A DNA stretch of 64,000 nucleotides from Cuscuta epithymum. Taxonomy: Eukaryota; Streptophyta; Magnoliopsida; Solanales; Convolvulaceae. The position numbers and the translations under genes were made by a program. The notes beneath the pieces are model-generated. The model had not been told where the DNA came from. It ran no database searches and worked only from the letters and a program-made list of their open reading frames with translations. Within the stretch, counting starts at the first letter, position 1. Each line of letters opens with the position of its first letter. Shown piece after piece: positions 32,258-43,472 of this stretch. The stretch spans positions 186,001 to 250,000 of the forward strand of contig CAMAPF010000056.1 in NCBI GenBank assembly GCA_945859915.1. The letters run 5' to 3'.

Positions 32258-32606
32258 CTACTTTCATTTAAAAGTAACTGATAGAATACTACAACGGTAG
32301 ATATTATTAATCAAGTATTTAGAGAGATTCCCAATTAAGGACAAGCTAGATTTGTTTGAATAAAAATAGTGTAGTATAACGGCCCGTGATTTATGGAATT
32401 AATTAATTGTTTTAATTGTTATGATAATAGGATTTGCATTATTGCATTATCCAATAAGTTGTTGACACATCATTAGTTTTTAACTCAACTTTACTATATA
32501 AAACTATAGATTTAAATGTATAAAACTATAGATTTAAATGTATAAAACCTGTAAATACAAAATGATATATTATAGTTTTTTACTACTCCGTATTAGATAC
32601 CATATA
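32258..32606. other. intergenic, short tandem repeat
   Basis: AT-rich; a roughly 22-bp unit (TATAAAACTATAGATTTAAA...) occurs twice near 32500-32545. No gene seen. Confidence 0.5.
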
Positions 32607-32927
32607 CTCCATCCGTCCCCCTAACTTTGTCCCGTTTTATCTTTTTCGTCCGTCCCATTAAGTTTGTCTCATACCTAGTGGTGGACCCGGTTCGGGCCGC
32701 GCGGCCCAAGACCGGCCCGGCCCGTCACTGTACGGGCCCGGAACCAGCCCGGTTCTCGGGTCCGGGTCCGGTTCGGGCACCGAACCGGTGGGAGAAGCGG
32801 GTCCGGGCTCGGGTTCTGTTTTTGGTGGCCCGGCCCAGCCGGGTCGGGCCCAAACCCGGGCCTAACGGTCATTTAAAAAAAAATTCTTTTAATTTTAAAA
32901 AACACATTTTGGCTCAACAACCACTTC

Positions 32928-33060
32928 CCAAACGGCTATATAGCCGTTGGGGGGGTACCAGGGGGTCCGGGGCGTTTGGGGTGGGGTGGGGGGTTAAAAA
33001 AACCTATAAATACTCCTAATTTTAAACATTTTTTCACACCTCTTCTCCAACTCTCCCTAA
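32928..33060 (+). repeat. hAT promoter-leader block, copy 1
   Basis: Contains CAAACGGCTATATAGCCGTT, then G-rich sequence, a CTATAAATAC TATA-like box near 33003 and CACACCTCTTCTCCAACTC. A diverged copy lies at 42764-42905 ahead of the mini-gene. Confidence 0.75.
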
Positions 33061-34071
33061 ATCCTACTCTCTACTCATCTCCAATTCTCCATATTCATCT
33101 TCTCAAATTCTCTTATTCTCCTTTATATTTTATTTTACTATTTAATACTTATACAATTATTATATCTACTTATATATTAATTATCTACTTATAAATACAT
33201 ATACTATATTACTTATATTTCTTATCTACTTAATCTTTACTTATATTTCTTAATACATACATACATACTACATCTACTTAATATATACTTTATATAATAA
33301 AGTATTAAATATACTTTATAAACTATTACTATATACTTAATACATAATAATATCTACTTCTCTACTTAATAATATCTATTTTATATATACTTATTTTATA
33401 ATATCTACTTTTATATATACTTTATAATATCTATTTTATATATACTTATTTTCTTATTTTCCAATCTCCAATTCTCCATTATACTCTAATATTTAATTCT
33501 TATACAATTATTATATCCACTTAATACATACATTCTACATCTACTTAATATATACTTTATATATTAAAGTATAAAATATAAGTGTATTACTCATCTTATA
33601 GTAGTATACTTATATATTATATACTATAAACATTATATTATATATTACTTAATATAACTAGTATTGTACTAGTTAATTAGTTAATTAGCATTGTTGTTAC
33701 ATTTTTCATTATACTAGTTATTTACTTCATTAGTATTCTCATTAATTGTTAAAACAACTCTACTTCAATAAACTAGTTAATTGTCATTAATTCATTATAG
33801 TTAAAGTCACATTTTCTTATTTTCAATTTATATTTGTAGGAAGAAATAGTAGTTCAATCATTTAATTAAAGTACTTAACATTTTATTTAAGTAGTTTTTA
33901 CTAAATTAAAGTACTTCAAAAGTTGGTATAATTTTAATTTTAAAGTCACACATTAATTCTACTTTGCACTAAATTAGTTTGAAGTATTAATTAAAATAGT
34001 TTTAATTAGTTGCATTAGTTTTGTATCCATTATTATATTGGTTGTCAATTAATATTTGTTACATTTTTAAG
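33061..34071 (+). other. long AT-rich leader of the hAT transposase
   Basis: Low-complexity TACTTAATATATAC-type sequence with no ORF. It may contain a leader intron, with a candidate acceptor TTTGTAG at about 33833-33839. The mini-gene leader at 42900-42978 lacks this kilobase. Confidence 0.5.
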
Positions 34072-34843
34072 ATGGAAGGTGGTAGATATTCGGTTGATTT
34101 GGGTAACCTCCAACGCAATCGAAGGAACAAGATTGGGAGGAAGAAATCCCGCAAAGGTAAAGAACTTGCCGGTTCTTCATCTCAAAGCCGAGATGATTTT
34201 GAAACGGGTTACCAAAGACGAGATGGAGATGCGATGTCCGAAGAACAACTCCAACAAGAATTGGCCCGACATAATAACCGCTTTCTACAACAACAACAAA
34301 TGCCGACGACCATTGACGAAGAGGAGCTTGAGGATGAAGATGCGGAGGAATTGGAACCGGAGACGGCCGAGGAGGGTGCCGGCAGCCACGACGCCGACGA
34401 GCCTGCCTCATCCCAAACCGCCACCGGGAATAAAAAAAGTAAGTCTGAACTAATGAAAAATAATTTTGATAAATGGAAGGACCCACAAACCGGCTATTGG
34501 CACGCAACTTGCAAGTGGTGCAACAACAATTATAGTTTGGGAACCTCCGGCGGATACGGATCCGCCGCAAGGCATCTTATTAAGGCAAAGCACCCTGTGG
34601 AGTATGCAAAATTAGGCGGGGGAACGGGGAAGCAAACTCAAATATCGAGGTTTGCGAATTCTCAAACTTTTGGTAATTTCTCCTACAATGATGCACAAAA
34701 TTTGACTGGTATGGCTAACTTAATTTGTGAAGAAAATTTGCCTTATTTGTTTTCTGAAAGTCTTGCTTTAAGAGATTATGCACAAGGTTGTTTAAATCCT
34801 CAATTTAGAAATTATAGTCGCAAAACTGTTAAGAAAGAAATAA
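34072..34843 (+). pseudogene. hAT transposase, 5' part with BED finger
   Basis: Starts at ATG 34072. A charged, acidic N-terminus is followed by a BED zinc finger (NNFDKWKDPQTGYWHATCKW, then C...H-x5-H). BED fingers bind DNA at the element ends in hAT transposases. A hAT-type segment (FSYNDAQNLTGMANLICEEN) leads to KKEI, where the MULE is inserted; the frame then reads a few codons into the MULE and stops at about 34878. The gene resumes in frame at 40768. Confidence 0.88.
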
Positions 34844-35078
34844 GGGAAAACTACCAAATAGGTCCTCGTACTTTTTAAGAAAAGTCAATTGGGTCCTTGT
34901 ACAACTTAAAGCTTCAACGCAGTCCCCAAAGTGCTAAAAAATGATCAATTCGGGTTGTTAACCGGGAATGAGCCGGTTTTGCCTGTTCAATGCTTATGTG
35001 GCTGCCAACAAGGATTTTTTTTAAAATAATCATTTATTTCCTACAAAGTCTAATGCCTCTCTTATCCCGTTGACAAAT
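34844..35078 (+). repeat. left terminal inverted repeat of the MULE
   Basis: 235 bp matching the inverse of 40523-40758; by eye differences are one G at the tip, a C/A near 35003 and a T/A near 35063. Confidence 0.93.
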
Positions 35079-35100
35079 CAATGAAGAACCCTAACTAGAC

Positions 35101-35208
35101 GTCATCTGCATCTTCTTCAACCGCGAAGTCACCTGCATCTTCTTCGAACGCGAAGTCATCTGCATCTTCTTCAAACGCGATGTCATCTGCATCTTCTTCA
35201 AACGCGAG
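35101..35208 (+). repeat. four tandem 27-bp units encoding a Ser/Ala repeat
   Basis: Units are GTCATCTGCATCTTCTTCAA plus CGCGAA with few changes. In the GRF frame each encodes SSASSSNAK-like residues. The fourth junction changes AAG to ATG (35180), giving the present start codon. Confidence 0.88.
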
Positions 35209-35764
35209 TAAAGGACGAAGCTTTCGACTTGATTACGAGCCTTCGTTGTACTGTTACTGCGGATTGAAAGCTCCACTCTGTGTAGGACGGGAGAGTGGAA
35301 GAATGTTCTATGGGTGCCAGAATTGGAAGGTAATAATTATTACTTGTTCAAATAGGTATACTTAATTGTCTGTAATTGCTTGAATTTATTAAATTTGGTC
35401 TGCAAAGAAGTTTAAGAATTTTTAATTTTTTTACATTGACATTCAGGTTAGGGCGTGTGGTTACTTTTTGTGGAAAGATGGATTGCAAACCCCTGTAGCG
35501 GTGAATGCTGAAAAGAGGAATGAAATTACAGATGAAGCAAAGGCCATGATATCAAGACTAGCTGACCAACTAAGTGCTATGCAAGGACAAATTGAAGGTC
35601 TCAGAAGGGTGATTGAAAGTGAAGCAAAGGATCGTGATGGTCTCAGAAGGGTCCTTGAGAGTGAAGCAAAGGAAGCAAAACTGTTTAGGATGTTATTTGG
35701 GTTTGCTGTAATTGCAGTACTTGCATTTGCTGCACTCGCCTATGTCAATGCTATTACCACTTAG
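35180..35764 (+). CDS. GRF zinc finger membrane protein encoded by the MULE
   Basis: Two exons, 35180-35329 and 35447-35764, with a 117-bp intron (GGAAG/GTAATA to TTCAG/GTTAGG). The 155-residue product has a Ser-rich start, a GRF-type zinc finger at residues 24-59 (C25, C27, C34, C46, C54; GRMFYGC and ACGYFLW) that is completed only by splicing, a coiled-coil segment with two EGLRRV/DGLRRV-type repeats, and a hydrophobic C-terminal anchor (about 127-152). GRF fingers bind single-stranded nucleic acid in known proteins. Similar small plant proteins (At1g43920-like) exist. An earlier in-frame ATG at 35081 is followed by TAG at 35096. It sits where mudrB sits in maize MuDR, convergent with the transposase. 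Confidence 0.83.
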
Positions 35765-36878
35765 TTGTAGTGGTTGGAGTAATATTTTTTTGCTATGGAC
35801 ATGTAATGTAATTCCAGAATGTAAGAACCATTGCTACTGTGGTTGAAGGGTTATGTGCTTAGTGTTTTTAACTTGTGTATGAAGTTTGTGTATTTCAATT
35901 GTGTATGAACTTTGTGTATTTCAATGTTATGTAATTCCTGAATGTATGAACTTTGTTTGAGAACTGGGTTCTTTTGACTTGTGACCTTTGAGAGTGCAGA
36001 CATGTTTCATTATATAAAAACTTAAACTAACTACAACATTTTAAACCAACTGAAACCCATTTACAAACCATATACCAGTCTAGCAAATAAGCCCAAATTG
36101 CTCAACTCCCAAATAGTAACATCTTCAAGACAATGTTCAAGACAATGTTATTATGTTAAAGCCTCAAAAACCAGTTATTAGCAGTGACTTAAATCCAAAC
36201 TGAATTTAAACCCAGAAACCTATACAAGTAGCCTGCATAAGTGACTTAAGCTGCAGCAGTGCAGATCCGGATTATCCAAACAAGTAGTCTGCATCACACT
36301 TTAATAATTGAAGCCTTATGGGTACCTTACACAGGAGGGGTCACATGTTGCCTTTAATAAAGGTAATGTGAAAGGAATAAAGGGTACCTTACACACAGAC
36401 AAGTACAAACATAAAGTAGCATATCCTTCAAATTAAACCATTACGAAATAAAGGGGAAACTAAATACACAACCACCAACTTATATAACAATAAGAAGGAT
36501 TACAAGTGAGTAGCATTAATGCCCAACAACTGCATTAGTAAATTCATACACATACAAAAAACATGGTCCACTTTCACAGCCAAATACATTACACCGGGGC
36601 CATACAATACAGTTTTCCCAACAAAAAATAAAGGTCCATTAATGAGCTTCCAAACAAGTAGGACCACAAAAAAATATATCAGTTCACAGATTGTAGTGGG
36701 GTCACTTAATAAGCAAAAAAACTAAACATCCACACCCTTCACTTCACAGCCTTCACTTCCACAGCCTTCAGTCCACTTCCTTTCAACTTTTTGGGCACCC
36801 TTCACTCATGATTCTCTCACTCCCTTGTCCGGGCTGCAATGCCAAAAAATAGTATTCCATTAACAATTATAGTCATGC

Positions 36879-36904
<26 letters not shown>
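35765..36904. other. spacer between the two convergent MULE genes
   Basis: AT-rich, no ORF. It must hold both 3' ends. An ATT microsatellite lies at 36879-36910, overlapping the transposase stop codon. Confidence 0.6.
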
Positions 36905-36909
<5 letters not shown>

Positions 36910-39900
36910 TATAAATGCTCTTATTATTTACATCTAAAATGGTTTCACCAGTGTTGGAGTTGAAGTAAACTCCAAATCCTCTGTGTGTTCTAGCCCTAAT
37001 ACTTGAACCTCCCCTAGACGCTCCTCTACCTCCTCTTCCTGTTGCCTCACCATCCCCCATTGAATGAGTAGATCTACCTTTACCTCCTCTTGTTCTGACT
37101 GTGGCTTCACCATCCCCAACAGAATCATTAGACCTTCCTCTACCTCTACCTCCTCTTCCCCTTGTTGTGGTTTCACCATCCCCAAGAGAATCAGTACACC
37201 TTCCTCTACCCCTACCTCTACCTCCTCTTCCCCTTGCTATTGGCCTTGTAACAGTAGTTTGTGTATCTTGTGTGGAGGTTGTCTTGTTTGGACATGAAGC
37301 TTTGTTGTGACCTTCCTTACCACAAATGGAGCAAGTCATAATTCTCCCTTTTCTGCTAACTTGAGTACCTGTAGGTGGTGGTTCAGATTCTTCTCTTACC
37401 CTTTTCTTCTTAGGTCTCCCAGTCATCTTCTTGGGCTTGGGTGGCAAAATCTCTTCATGATCTGTGCTTGGCCACAATAGCTCCCCATTAATTGGTTGGA
37501 GGGTATATGAGTAAGTCCTTCGGTACATCTCTTTGGAGTACCATTTGTCCACATATGCTTCTGGATCATCTCCCTTATCAAATATAGCACATATGGCATG
37601 TGCACATGGTATCCCACTGAGATCCCATCTCCTGCAAGAACAGGTATTTTTTCTGAGGCTCACAGTGAACTGTTGCCTTCCTTTCTTTATTTCGTAGCCA
37701 TCGTCCCCATTGAAATCAACGTGCCAACCCTGACTTCCTAAAGTATTCCTGTTTAGCTTCTTCATTATCACAGGCCCCAAATTCCCTGCAAATTTAGTTC
37801 AATATAAGTCAGTCCATATAATGCATTAGTAGTTTTAATACTTAGTGCACTTAATGATTTACTAGGATAAAAGAGTAATTTTAATGAAATAGTGGGCAGA
37901 AGTATAAGCACAAGCCCCAAGACTTCAAACCTCCAAGTAGATAGATTACAAACAACCACATTGTAGGTTTAATAGTCAGTGCACTTAATGATATGGTAGG
38001 ATAAAATGTTAGTTCCAAATCATGCAAGAGTAGGATAAAAACACAATATTTCTTAAGGAATGAGTAGGATTATACTTCACTAATCTTACTGAATGAGTAG
38101 GTTATAAAACACAGTGTACTTCATGATTTAGTAGTAGTAAAATGCAGTATAGTTGTGGGAATATACCTGACCATTTTTCAACATATTTTCTTTTTTTGGC
38201 TATTCTTTTCATAGTTGCCACTCTAATGTCCTCCAACATAGGAATAAGGGGCTTGCTTCTGCACTGAAGTAGGGTGCTATTGAAGGCCTCAGATAAGTTA
38301 TTTTCCACTGTATCGCACTTGACATCAGGTCTGAAATACACCTTGCACCATAATTTCATTGGAATTTTGCGCAAGTCCTTTCCAGCTTCACTGTTCAACT
38401 TATCCAATTCCTCTAATGCTGCATGCAGTTGTGGTTCACAAGTAGACTTTGCACACTTCCAGAACAGCTTCCTCAACACCATACCTCTATGTGCTTTACT
38501 CCAGTTAGCGTGTATGTGCCTAGCACAGTTTCTGTGCTCAGAATCAGTGAAGATAGTAGATATTACATTTGATAAACCCTGTCATCAATGTTAATTTTAT
38601 ACATCAGTGAAGGTTATAAAAATATGAAGCAAAGGTTATAAAAATATGAAGCAAAGTCAGAGTTAAGTTCATACCTTCTGCTGATCACTGATCAAAGTCC
38701 ACAAATCTGGCCTGGTTATATCCAAATCAGTCTTCAGAAGGTTCAAAAACCATGACCATGATGAGTTGTTCTCTATTTCAACCACAGCCCAAGCAATAGG
38801 GTACATTTGGTTATTCCCATCCCTACCTACCGCAGTTAGTATCTCACCTTTAAGCTGCCCTTTTAAGAAACAACCATCCAATCCTATAACCTTCCTACAG
38901 CCCTCCAAAAACCCATGTTTAACTGCACCAAAGCACACATAGATTCTTTGGAAAACTGCAGGTGCTTCAGGGACCACCCTTACTGTATGGATGACCACAG
39001 TTGAATCAGGAATGGACCTCAAGCATTCCTCTGCATAATTTCTCAATTTCTTGAACTGATCTTTGAAATCTATTTGGGTTTTCTGATGTATTATTCTCAA
39101 AGCCCTTGTGGCCATACTTGTAGACACATGTATATTCATGTTAGCTTTAATCAGTTTCTTCAACTCAACTGCACCCAGTGTAGGATTTTCTATTACCTTA
39201 TCTTCAAAAGTCTCAGCCAGCCATTTCTGACTCACAATTTTTAACTTAAACTTGTTATTGCATTTATGCTCAGTATTTAGCACCTTCACTTGGAAACACT
39301 TCATCCTATCTACCCAACTGGCAGTACAAGTGAAGGGGCAAGTAAGGGCACACCTAACTCTGACTCTTACAGCATCATTTTTAAGAAAAGAAATATCCCT
39401 TTTCTTGAACACAGCATATTTAATTATAGCATTCTTGAATTGTGTAGAATCTTCAAACAACATTTCTAATTCAATATTAGGGGGCTCTGAGTCTGGATTA
39501 TATGAAGGATACCTTTTCTTAGTTGACTCTATAGATTGGTCATCATCTACCTCTTCCTCATTAGTGTAGCTTGGAGGATTGGAAGAATCATACTCCACAC
39601 TGTCTTCCTCCCCATCATCATTGCTGCCTCTACTATCTTCTTTACCATAACTGCCCATTACACCTCCAGAGCTGTGGGAATGATTTTCTGTTTCTCTGTC
39701 ACCAGCCTGAACATCCACATCCATAAGGGATTCTTCCTCTGATGACAAACCCTCAAGGTTACCTTCATTTTCAGTTTCAAAATTGACATCATTTTCCACA
39801 TCCATGGGGGTTTCTTCAGATGATGTCAAACCTTGAACATTAGCTTCTTTTTCAGCCTCAAAATGATCATGAACATGCACATCCACAAGGGTTTCTTTAT

Positions 39901-40357
39901 GTGATGTCCAAGCGTGAGTATTAGCTTCTATGTCAGCATTGCCTTGCACCCCTATCTGAACTTCAACTTCATCCAATTCAGCTTCAATATCTTCCTGTAC
40001 TTGACCATTTGTTTCTTGACTAGGTCCAGGTAAAGACATCACCAATTCACAGTCATCCAATCCGTGCTCCACATAGATGTCACACTTTCCACAACTACAA
40101 GCCATTTCAATGAGATGTAGTGTTGTTTCATCATTGAACAGTTCCAGAAGCATGTCCATTGGTTCACTTGGTCGTTTGTAGTACAACCTTTGAATATTCC
40201 CATAACTTCCACTTCGTAGAGACTTCATCAAATGAGGGAACGAAATCAAATCAGGATCGATTTCAAAAGATTCTACTTCACCCCCTACGTACCTGGTTTT
40301 GGGAAGACAGACAAAGTTCCCTCCATGGTGAATTATGAGTTCCACCTTATCAAGCAT
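36905..40357 (-). CDS. mudrA-like: MURA-type transposase of the MULE
   Basis: Three exons: 40357-38675, 38578-38167 and 37785-36905, with GT...AG introns (97 and 381 bp) and preserved phase. The joined frame is 2976 bases, 991 residues, without a stop. Domains in order: PB1-like N-terminus (about 1-80), an acidic linker, the MuDR N-terminal domain (about 305-400, FEDSTQFKNAIIKYAVFK), then the DDE-type core. Candidate catalytic acids are D494 (GLDG) and D558 (SDQQK). A SWIM finger (CSCRRWDLSGIPCAHA) and a CCHC knuckle (CSICGKEGHNKASC) follow, then Gly-Arg repeats. It cuts and joins the MULE ends. No lesion seen. Confidence 0.93.
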
Positions 40358-40522
40358 TCTTCAACGTACTAAGCACTGAATGGCGTTCGCTTGTAGCTTC
40401 TGATAACTGGGAAACACTTCCGATTTACCAAGCAAAGGATAGCACCTTTCACTGCATTTCCAAACGTCGGACGTTCACAACGACATTAGAAAACATATCG
40501 GAGGTTAGGGTTTATGTGATAA
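40358..40522 (-). promoter_or_regulatory. 5' leader of the MULE transposase
   Basis: Only 165 bp separate the ATG from the right terminal repeat, so the promoter must lie here or within the terminal repeat. No clear TATA box was seen. Confidence 0.4.
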
Positions 40523-40758
40523 ATTTGTCAACGGGATTAGAGAGGCATTAGACTTTGTAGGAAATAAATGATTATTTTAAAAAAAATCCTTGTTGGCAGC
40601 CACATAAGCATTTAACAGGCAAAACCGGCTCATTCCCGGTTAACAACCCGAATTGATCATTTTTTAGCACTTTGGGGACTGCGTTGAAGCTTTAAGTTGT
40701 ACAAGGACCCAATTGACTTTTCTTAAAAAGTACGAGGACCTATTTGGTAGTTTTCCCC
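40523..40758 (-). repeat. right terminal inverted repeat of the MULE
   Basis: Inverse of 34844-35078. It ends GGTAGTTTTCCCC before the target duplication. Confidence 0.93.
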
Positions 40759-40767
40759 AAGAAATAA

Positions 40768-42313
40768 TAAGGCTTTATAATGCGGAAAAGGAAAGGTTAC
40801 AAATTTTTTTTGCAAACTTTGATGGGCGTGTTACTATTTGTTCTGACATATGGGAGGATGATTTTCATCATTTATATTATTTGGGTCTGACTGCACATTA
40901 TATTGATGAGGATTGGAATATGCATAAACGTGTTCTTGCTTTTCGTGAATTTAATGATCGTCACACCGCTGAACATATTTATATTTTGATTGAGCGTATT
41001 TTAATTGAGTATAATTTGATTGATAAGGTGTTTGCTATTGGTTTCGATAATGCTACTAATAATACTGCTGCTATACCTAGATTGCGTGAGTTGTGTGGTG
41101 CCAATACTTTGATGGGTAGATTTTTTCATCAACGGTGTGCATGCCATGTTATAAATTTATGTGTGCAAGACGGTTTAAAAGCGTTAGGAGATTCCATGGA
41201 GGTAATCAAGGGGGGATTAGACGTATTTGGGGTAATGGTCAACTTAGATTAAAATGGCAAACTTATTTGATTGAAAGAGGTGTGAGATATGTTGCTTTTC
41301 CTAAAGATTTGAGTATTCGTTGGAATAGTACTTATAAATTACTTAAAGTTGTTCTTAGATATAAAGAACATTTTCCTGCTTTTTTAAAAGAACATCATAA
41401 CTATATTATAAACGCGGCTGAGATCGACACTTGCGAAAAAATTTGTAATGTTTTGATATATTTTTTTAATGCTACTGAAACTTTTAGTCATGTTTATAAA
41501 CCTACCGCAAACCAATTTATTCCACAAGCTGTTAATCTCGCCGATGCTTTTAAAGAATTTCAGAATGCCGTTTTCGTTCATTATTTTTGTGATTATATGA
41601 AGGAAAAGTTTTTAAAATATTATGCGCATATTCCCCATATTTATGGTATTGCATTTATTCTCGATCCTCGTTATAGACTTGCTAATTTGGAAGATTGTTT
41701 CAACTTCTATTATCATGCGTTTTTTGGTGAATTTCCAATGTATGACGATAACCCCATAGATCCGAAAACGGAATACAACGAGGTTAGTACTTTATTTTAT
41801 GCCTTATTTAATGAGTTTCGTGCACAATATAGCAACGCTCCCCCTCCCCCGTCACGAACATCTTCATCTAAAGGAAAATCGATTTTTAAATCTGCATTTG
41901 TCAATCTTATGAAAAAAACAAAAACAACTCACGTCACTGAACAAAGTGCATTGAATGAGATTACTTTGTATTTAACATATGAAGTTGATTTTGAAGAAAA
42001 TGATGACTTTGACGTTCTAGACTGGTGGAAGTCAAAAGAAAGAACGTTCCCGATTTTAGCACGGATGGCTAAGCAAGTACTATCAATGCCGATTTCAACA
42101 GTTGCTGTTGAACAAGAATTTAGTTCGGCCGGCAACGTCCTAACGGCATCTAGATCGAGATTGAGCGCGGAGTCTCTTGAGACGCTTATATGCTACCACG
42201 ATTGGTTGAAGGCCGCACGTAGAACTCAAGAAATGAGCATCACCCCCTCCCAAGATTTTATGGATGACTCAACAACCGATGGTGGCTCTACCTATGCCGG
42301 AGATTCCGATTGA
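40768..42313 (+). pseudogene. hAT transposase, 3' part, with a frameshift
   Basis: Continues the reading frame broken by the MULE. The catalytic region shows ICSDIWEDDFHHLYYLGLTA, AIGFDNATNN and CACHVINLCVQDGL. Around 41210-41260 the frame shifts by an indel, so one frame stops at 41252 and the other carries on with FPKDLSIRWNSTY. The hAT C-terminal dimerisation domain is complete (DVLDWWKSKERTFPILA, MPISTVAVEQEFSSAG, ASRSRLSAESLETLICYHDW). Ends GGSTYAGDSD. The transposase is thus doubly disabled here. Confidence 0.88.
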
Positions 42314-42763
42314 TTAGTATTTTAGAATTTATTATAAAATGTATTTTATAGCACTTGTCAAATTTATTTATACTTGTACTTCATATTTCAAAATTGTAAA
42401 CTTGTACTTCATATTTCAAAATTGTAAATTTGTAGTTGTACTTCAAATTAATTTGTAAACTTGTACTTCATATTTCAAATAAATATGTGTTCACTTTTTC
42501 ATATGTAGCACTTCTCAAATTAATTAATTGGTTACAAACTAACGACTTAAAATTATTTTTCTAAAATATAAAGCCGGTTTTTAAATTAAAAATACATTTA
42601 CAATATGTAATTTGTATAAATACTTATACACCTATTTTGTAACATTTGTAAATTATAAATCAAACCACTTTTCTAAGTACAAATAGTTTTAGTTTTACTT
42701 AATTCATTAAATTAATTAATTTATTTTACAATATGTATAACTTAAAAAAAAAATTGAAATCAA
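42314..42763 (+). other. 3' UTR-like AT-rich spacer in the hAT
   Basis: AT-rich, with repeated CTTGTACTTCATATTTCAAA-type strings. No GC-rich hAT terminus lies here, so the downstream block is not simply a second complete element. Confidence 0.55.
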
Positions 42764-42905
42764 ACCTCCCAAACGGCTATATAGCCGTTGGGGCTATGGG
42801 TGGGGGGCAGGGGGGTCCCGGGGGTGGTGGTGTGGGGAGTGGGGTTCAAAAACATCTATAAATACATCTATTTTCTAACATTTTTCTACACCTCTTCTCC
42901 AATTC
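42764..42905 (+). repeat. hAT promoter-leader block, copy 2
   Basis: Repeats CAAACGGCTATATAGCCGTT, the G-rich stretch, a CTATAAATAC box (about 42853) and CACCTCTTCTCC found at 32928-33060, but without the CCCGG-rich hAT terminus before it. Confidence 0.75.
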
Positions 42906-42978
42906 TTCTCCAACTCTTCTCCATCTTCATCTTCTCTTATTATCCTACATTCCTACTTATACATATACCATTTTAAAT

Positions 42979-43179
42979 ATGGAAAGTACATCTTCCCTTA
43001 TGCAAAACAATTTTGACAAGTGGAAGGACCCGAAGACCGGACTGTGGTGGGCAACTTGCAGGTGGTGCAAGAAAGAGTGTTACTTGGGGCGTTCATACGG
43101 ATACGGGATGCCAATAAAACATATGAAGTCCTGTGACAAAGGTAAAACAACAACCAACGGTGGCGGAAATCCCAATTGA
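42979..43179 (+). CDS. solo BED-finger mini-gene of the hAT
   Basis: 66 codons from ATG 42979. Nearly the whole product is one BED finger: NNFDKWKDPKTGLWWATCRW, then C-x2-C and H-x3-C (HMKSC). It aligns closely with the transposase finger at 34440-34600. The C-terminal GGGNPN and the following bases (AATTGAT, TTAGAA, AAATGTATTT) match the transposase stop region at 42295-42350. It therefore looks like an internally deleted transposase gene: the N-terminal finger joined to the C-terminal tail. Without a catalytic domain it could bind the element ends and block transposition, but this is inference. Confidence 0.7.
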   Translation: MESTSSLMQNNFDKWKDPKTGLWWATCRWCKKECYLGRSYGYGMPIKHMKSCDKGKTTTNGGGNPN

Positions 43180-43299
43180 TATTCATTAGAAAATGTATTT
43201 CGTATTGTTATTTTTTTCTCAATTCTCAAATGTAGTTCTTATTTCAAATAAATGCACTTGAACTTTGTTTTTAATAGGAATTTGTATAATATATAATTA

Positions 43300-43472
43300 A
43301 TTAAAAAAAAAACTGGCCCGGCCCGGCCCGGCGGGTGGCCCGACCCGTGACCCGGGCGGGTGGCCCGGCCCGAACCGGAACCGGCTTTTGCCCGGGCCGG
43401 TCCCGGGCCTACCATTACAAGACCCGAGGCCCGACCGGGCCTTGACCCGGCCCGGGCCCGACCCGGCCCGGG
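43300..43472. repeat. CCCGG-rich right subterminal region of the hAT
   Basis: Dense GGCCCGG/CCCGGGC strings, comparable to 32676-32870 at the left end and likely transposase binding sites. The MITE target GGCCCGGG at 43465-43472 is one of these strings. Confidence 0.7.

Larger units (their letters stand above)
34844..40758 (-). mobile_element. MULE (Mutator-like element) with two convergent genes
   Basis: 5915 bp flanked by the 9-bp duplication AAGAAATAA (34835-34843, 40759-40767). Terminal inverted repeats are 34844-35078 and 40523-40758, about 235 bp with about three differences, starting GGGAAAACTACC on the left and GGGGAAAACTACC on the right. It carries an intact three-exon MURA transposase on the minus strand and a two-exon GRF-finger gene on the plus strand. 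It splits the hAT transposase. Near-identical ends and open genes mark it as a recent, possibly autonomous copy. Confidence 0.93.

Noticed and set aside
32627..33019. 130-codon ORF across the hAT left end
   Set aside because: Crosses the Stowaway-hAT junction and the CCCGG-rich terminal repeats; cannot be an ancestral gene.
36934..37310. ORFs opposite the Gly-Arg tail of the MULE transposase
   Set aside because: Repeat-driven shadows of the GRGRG-encoding exon.
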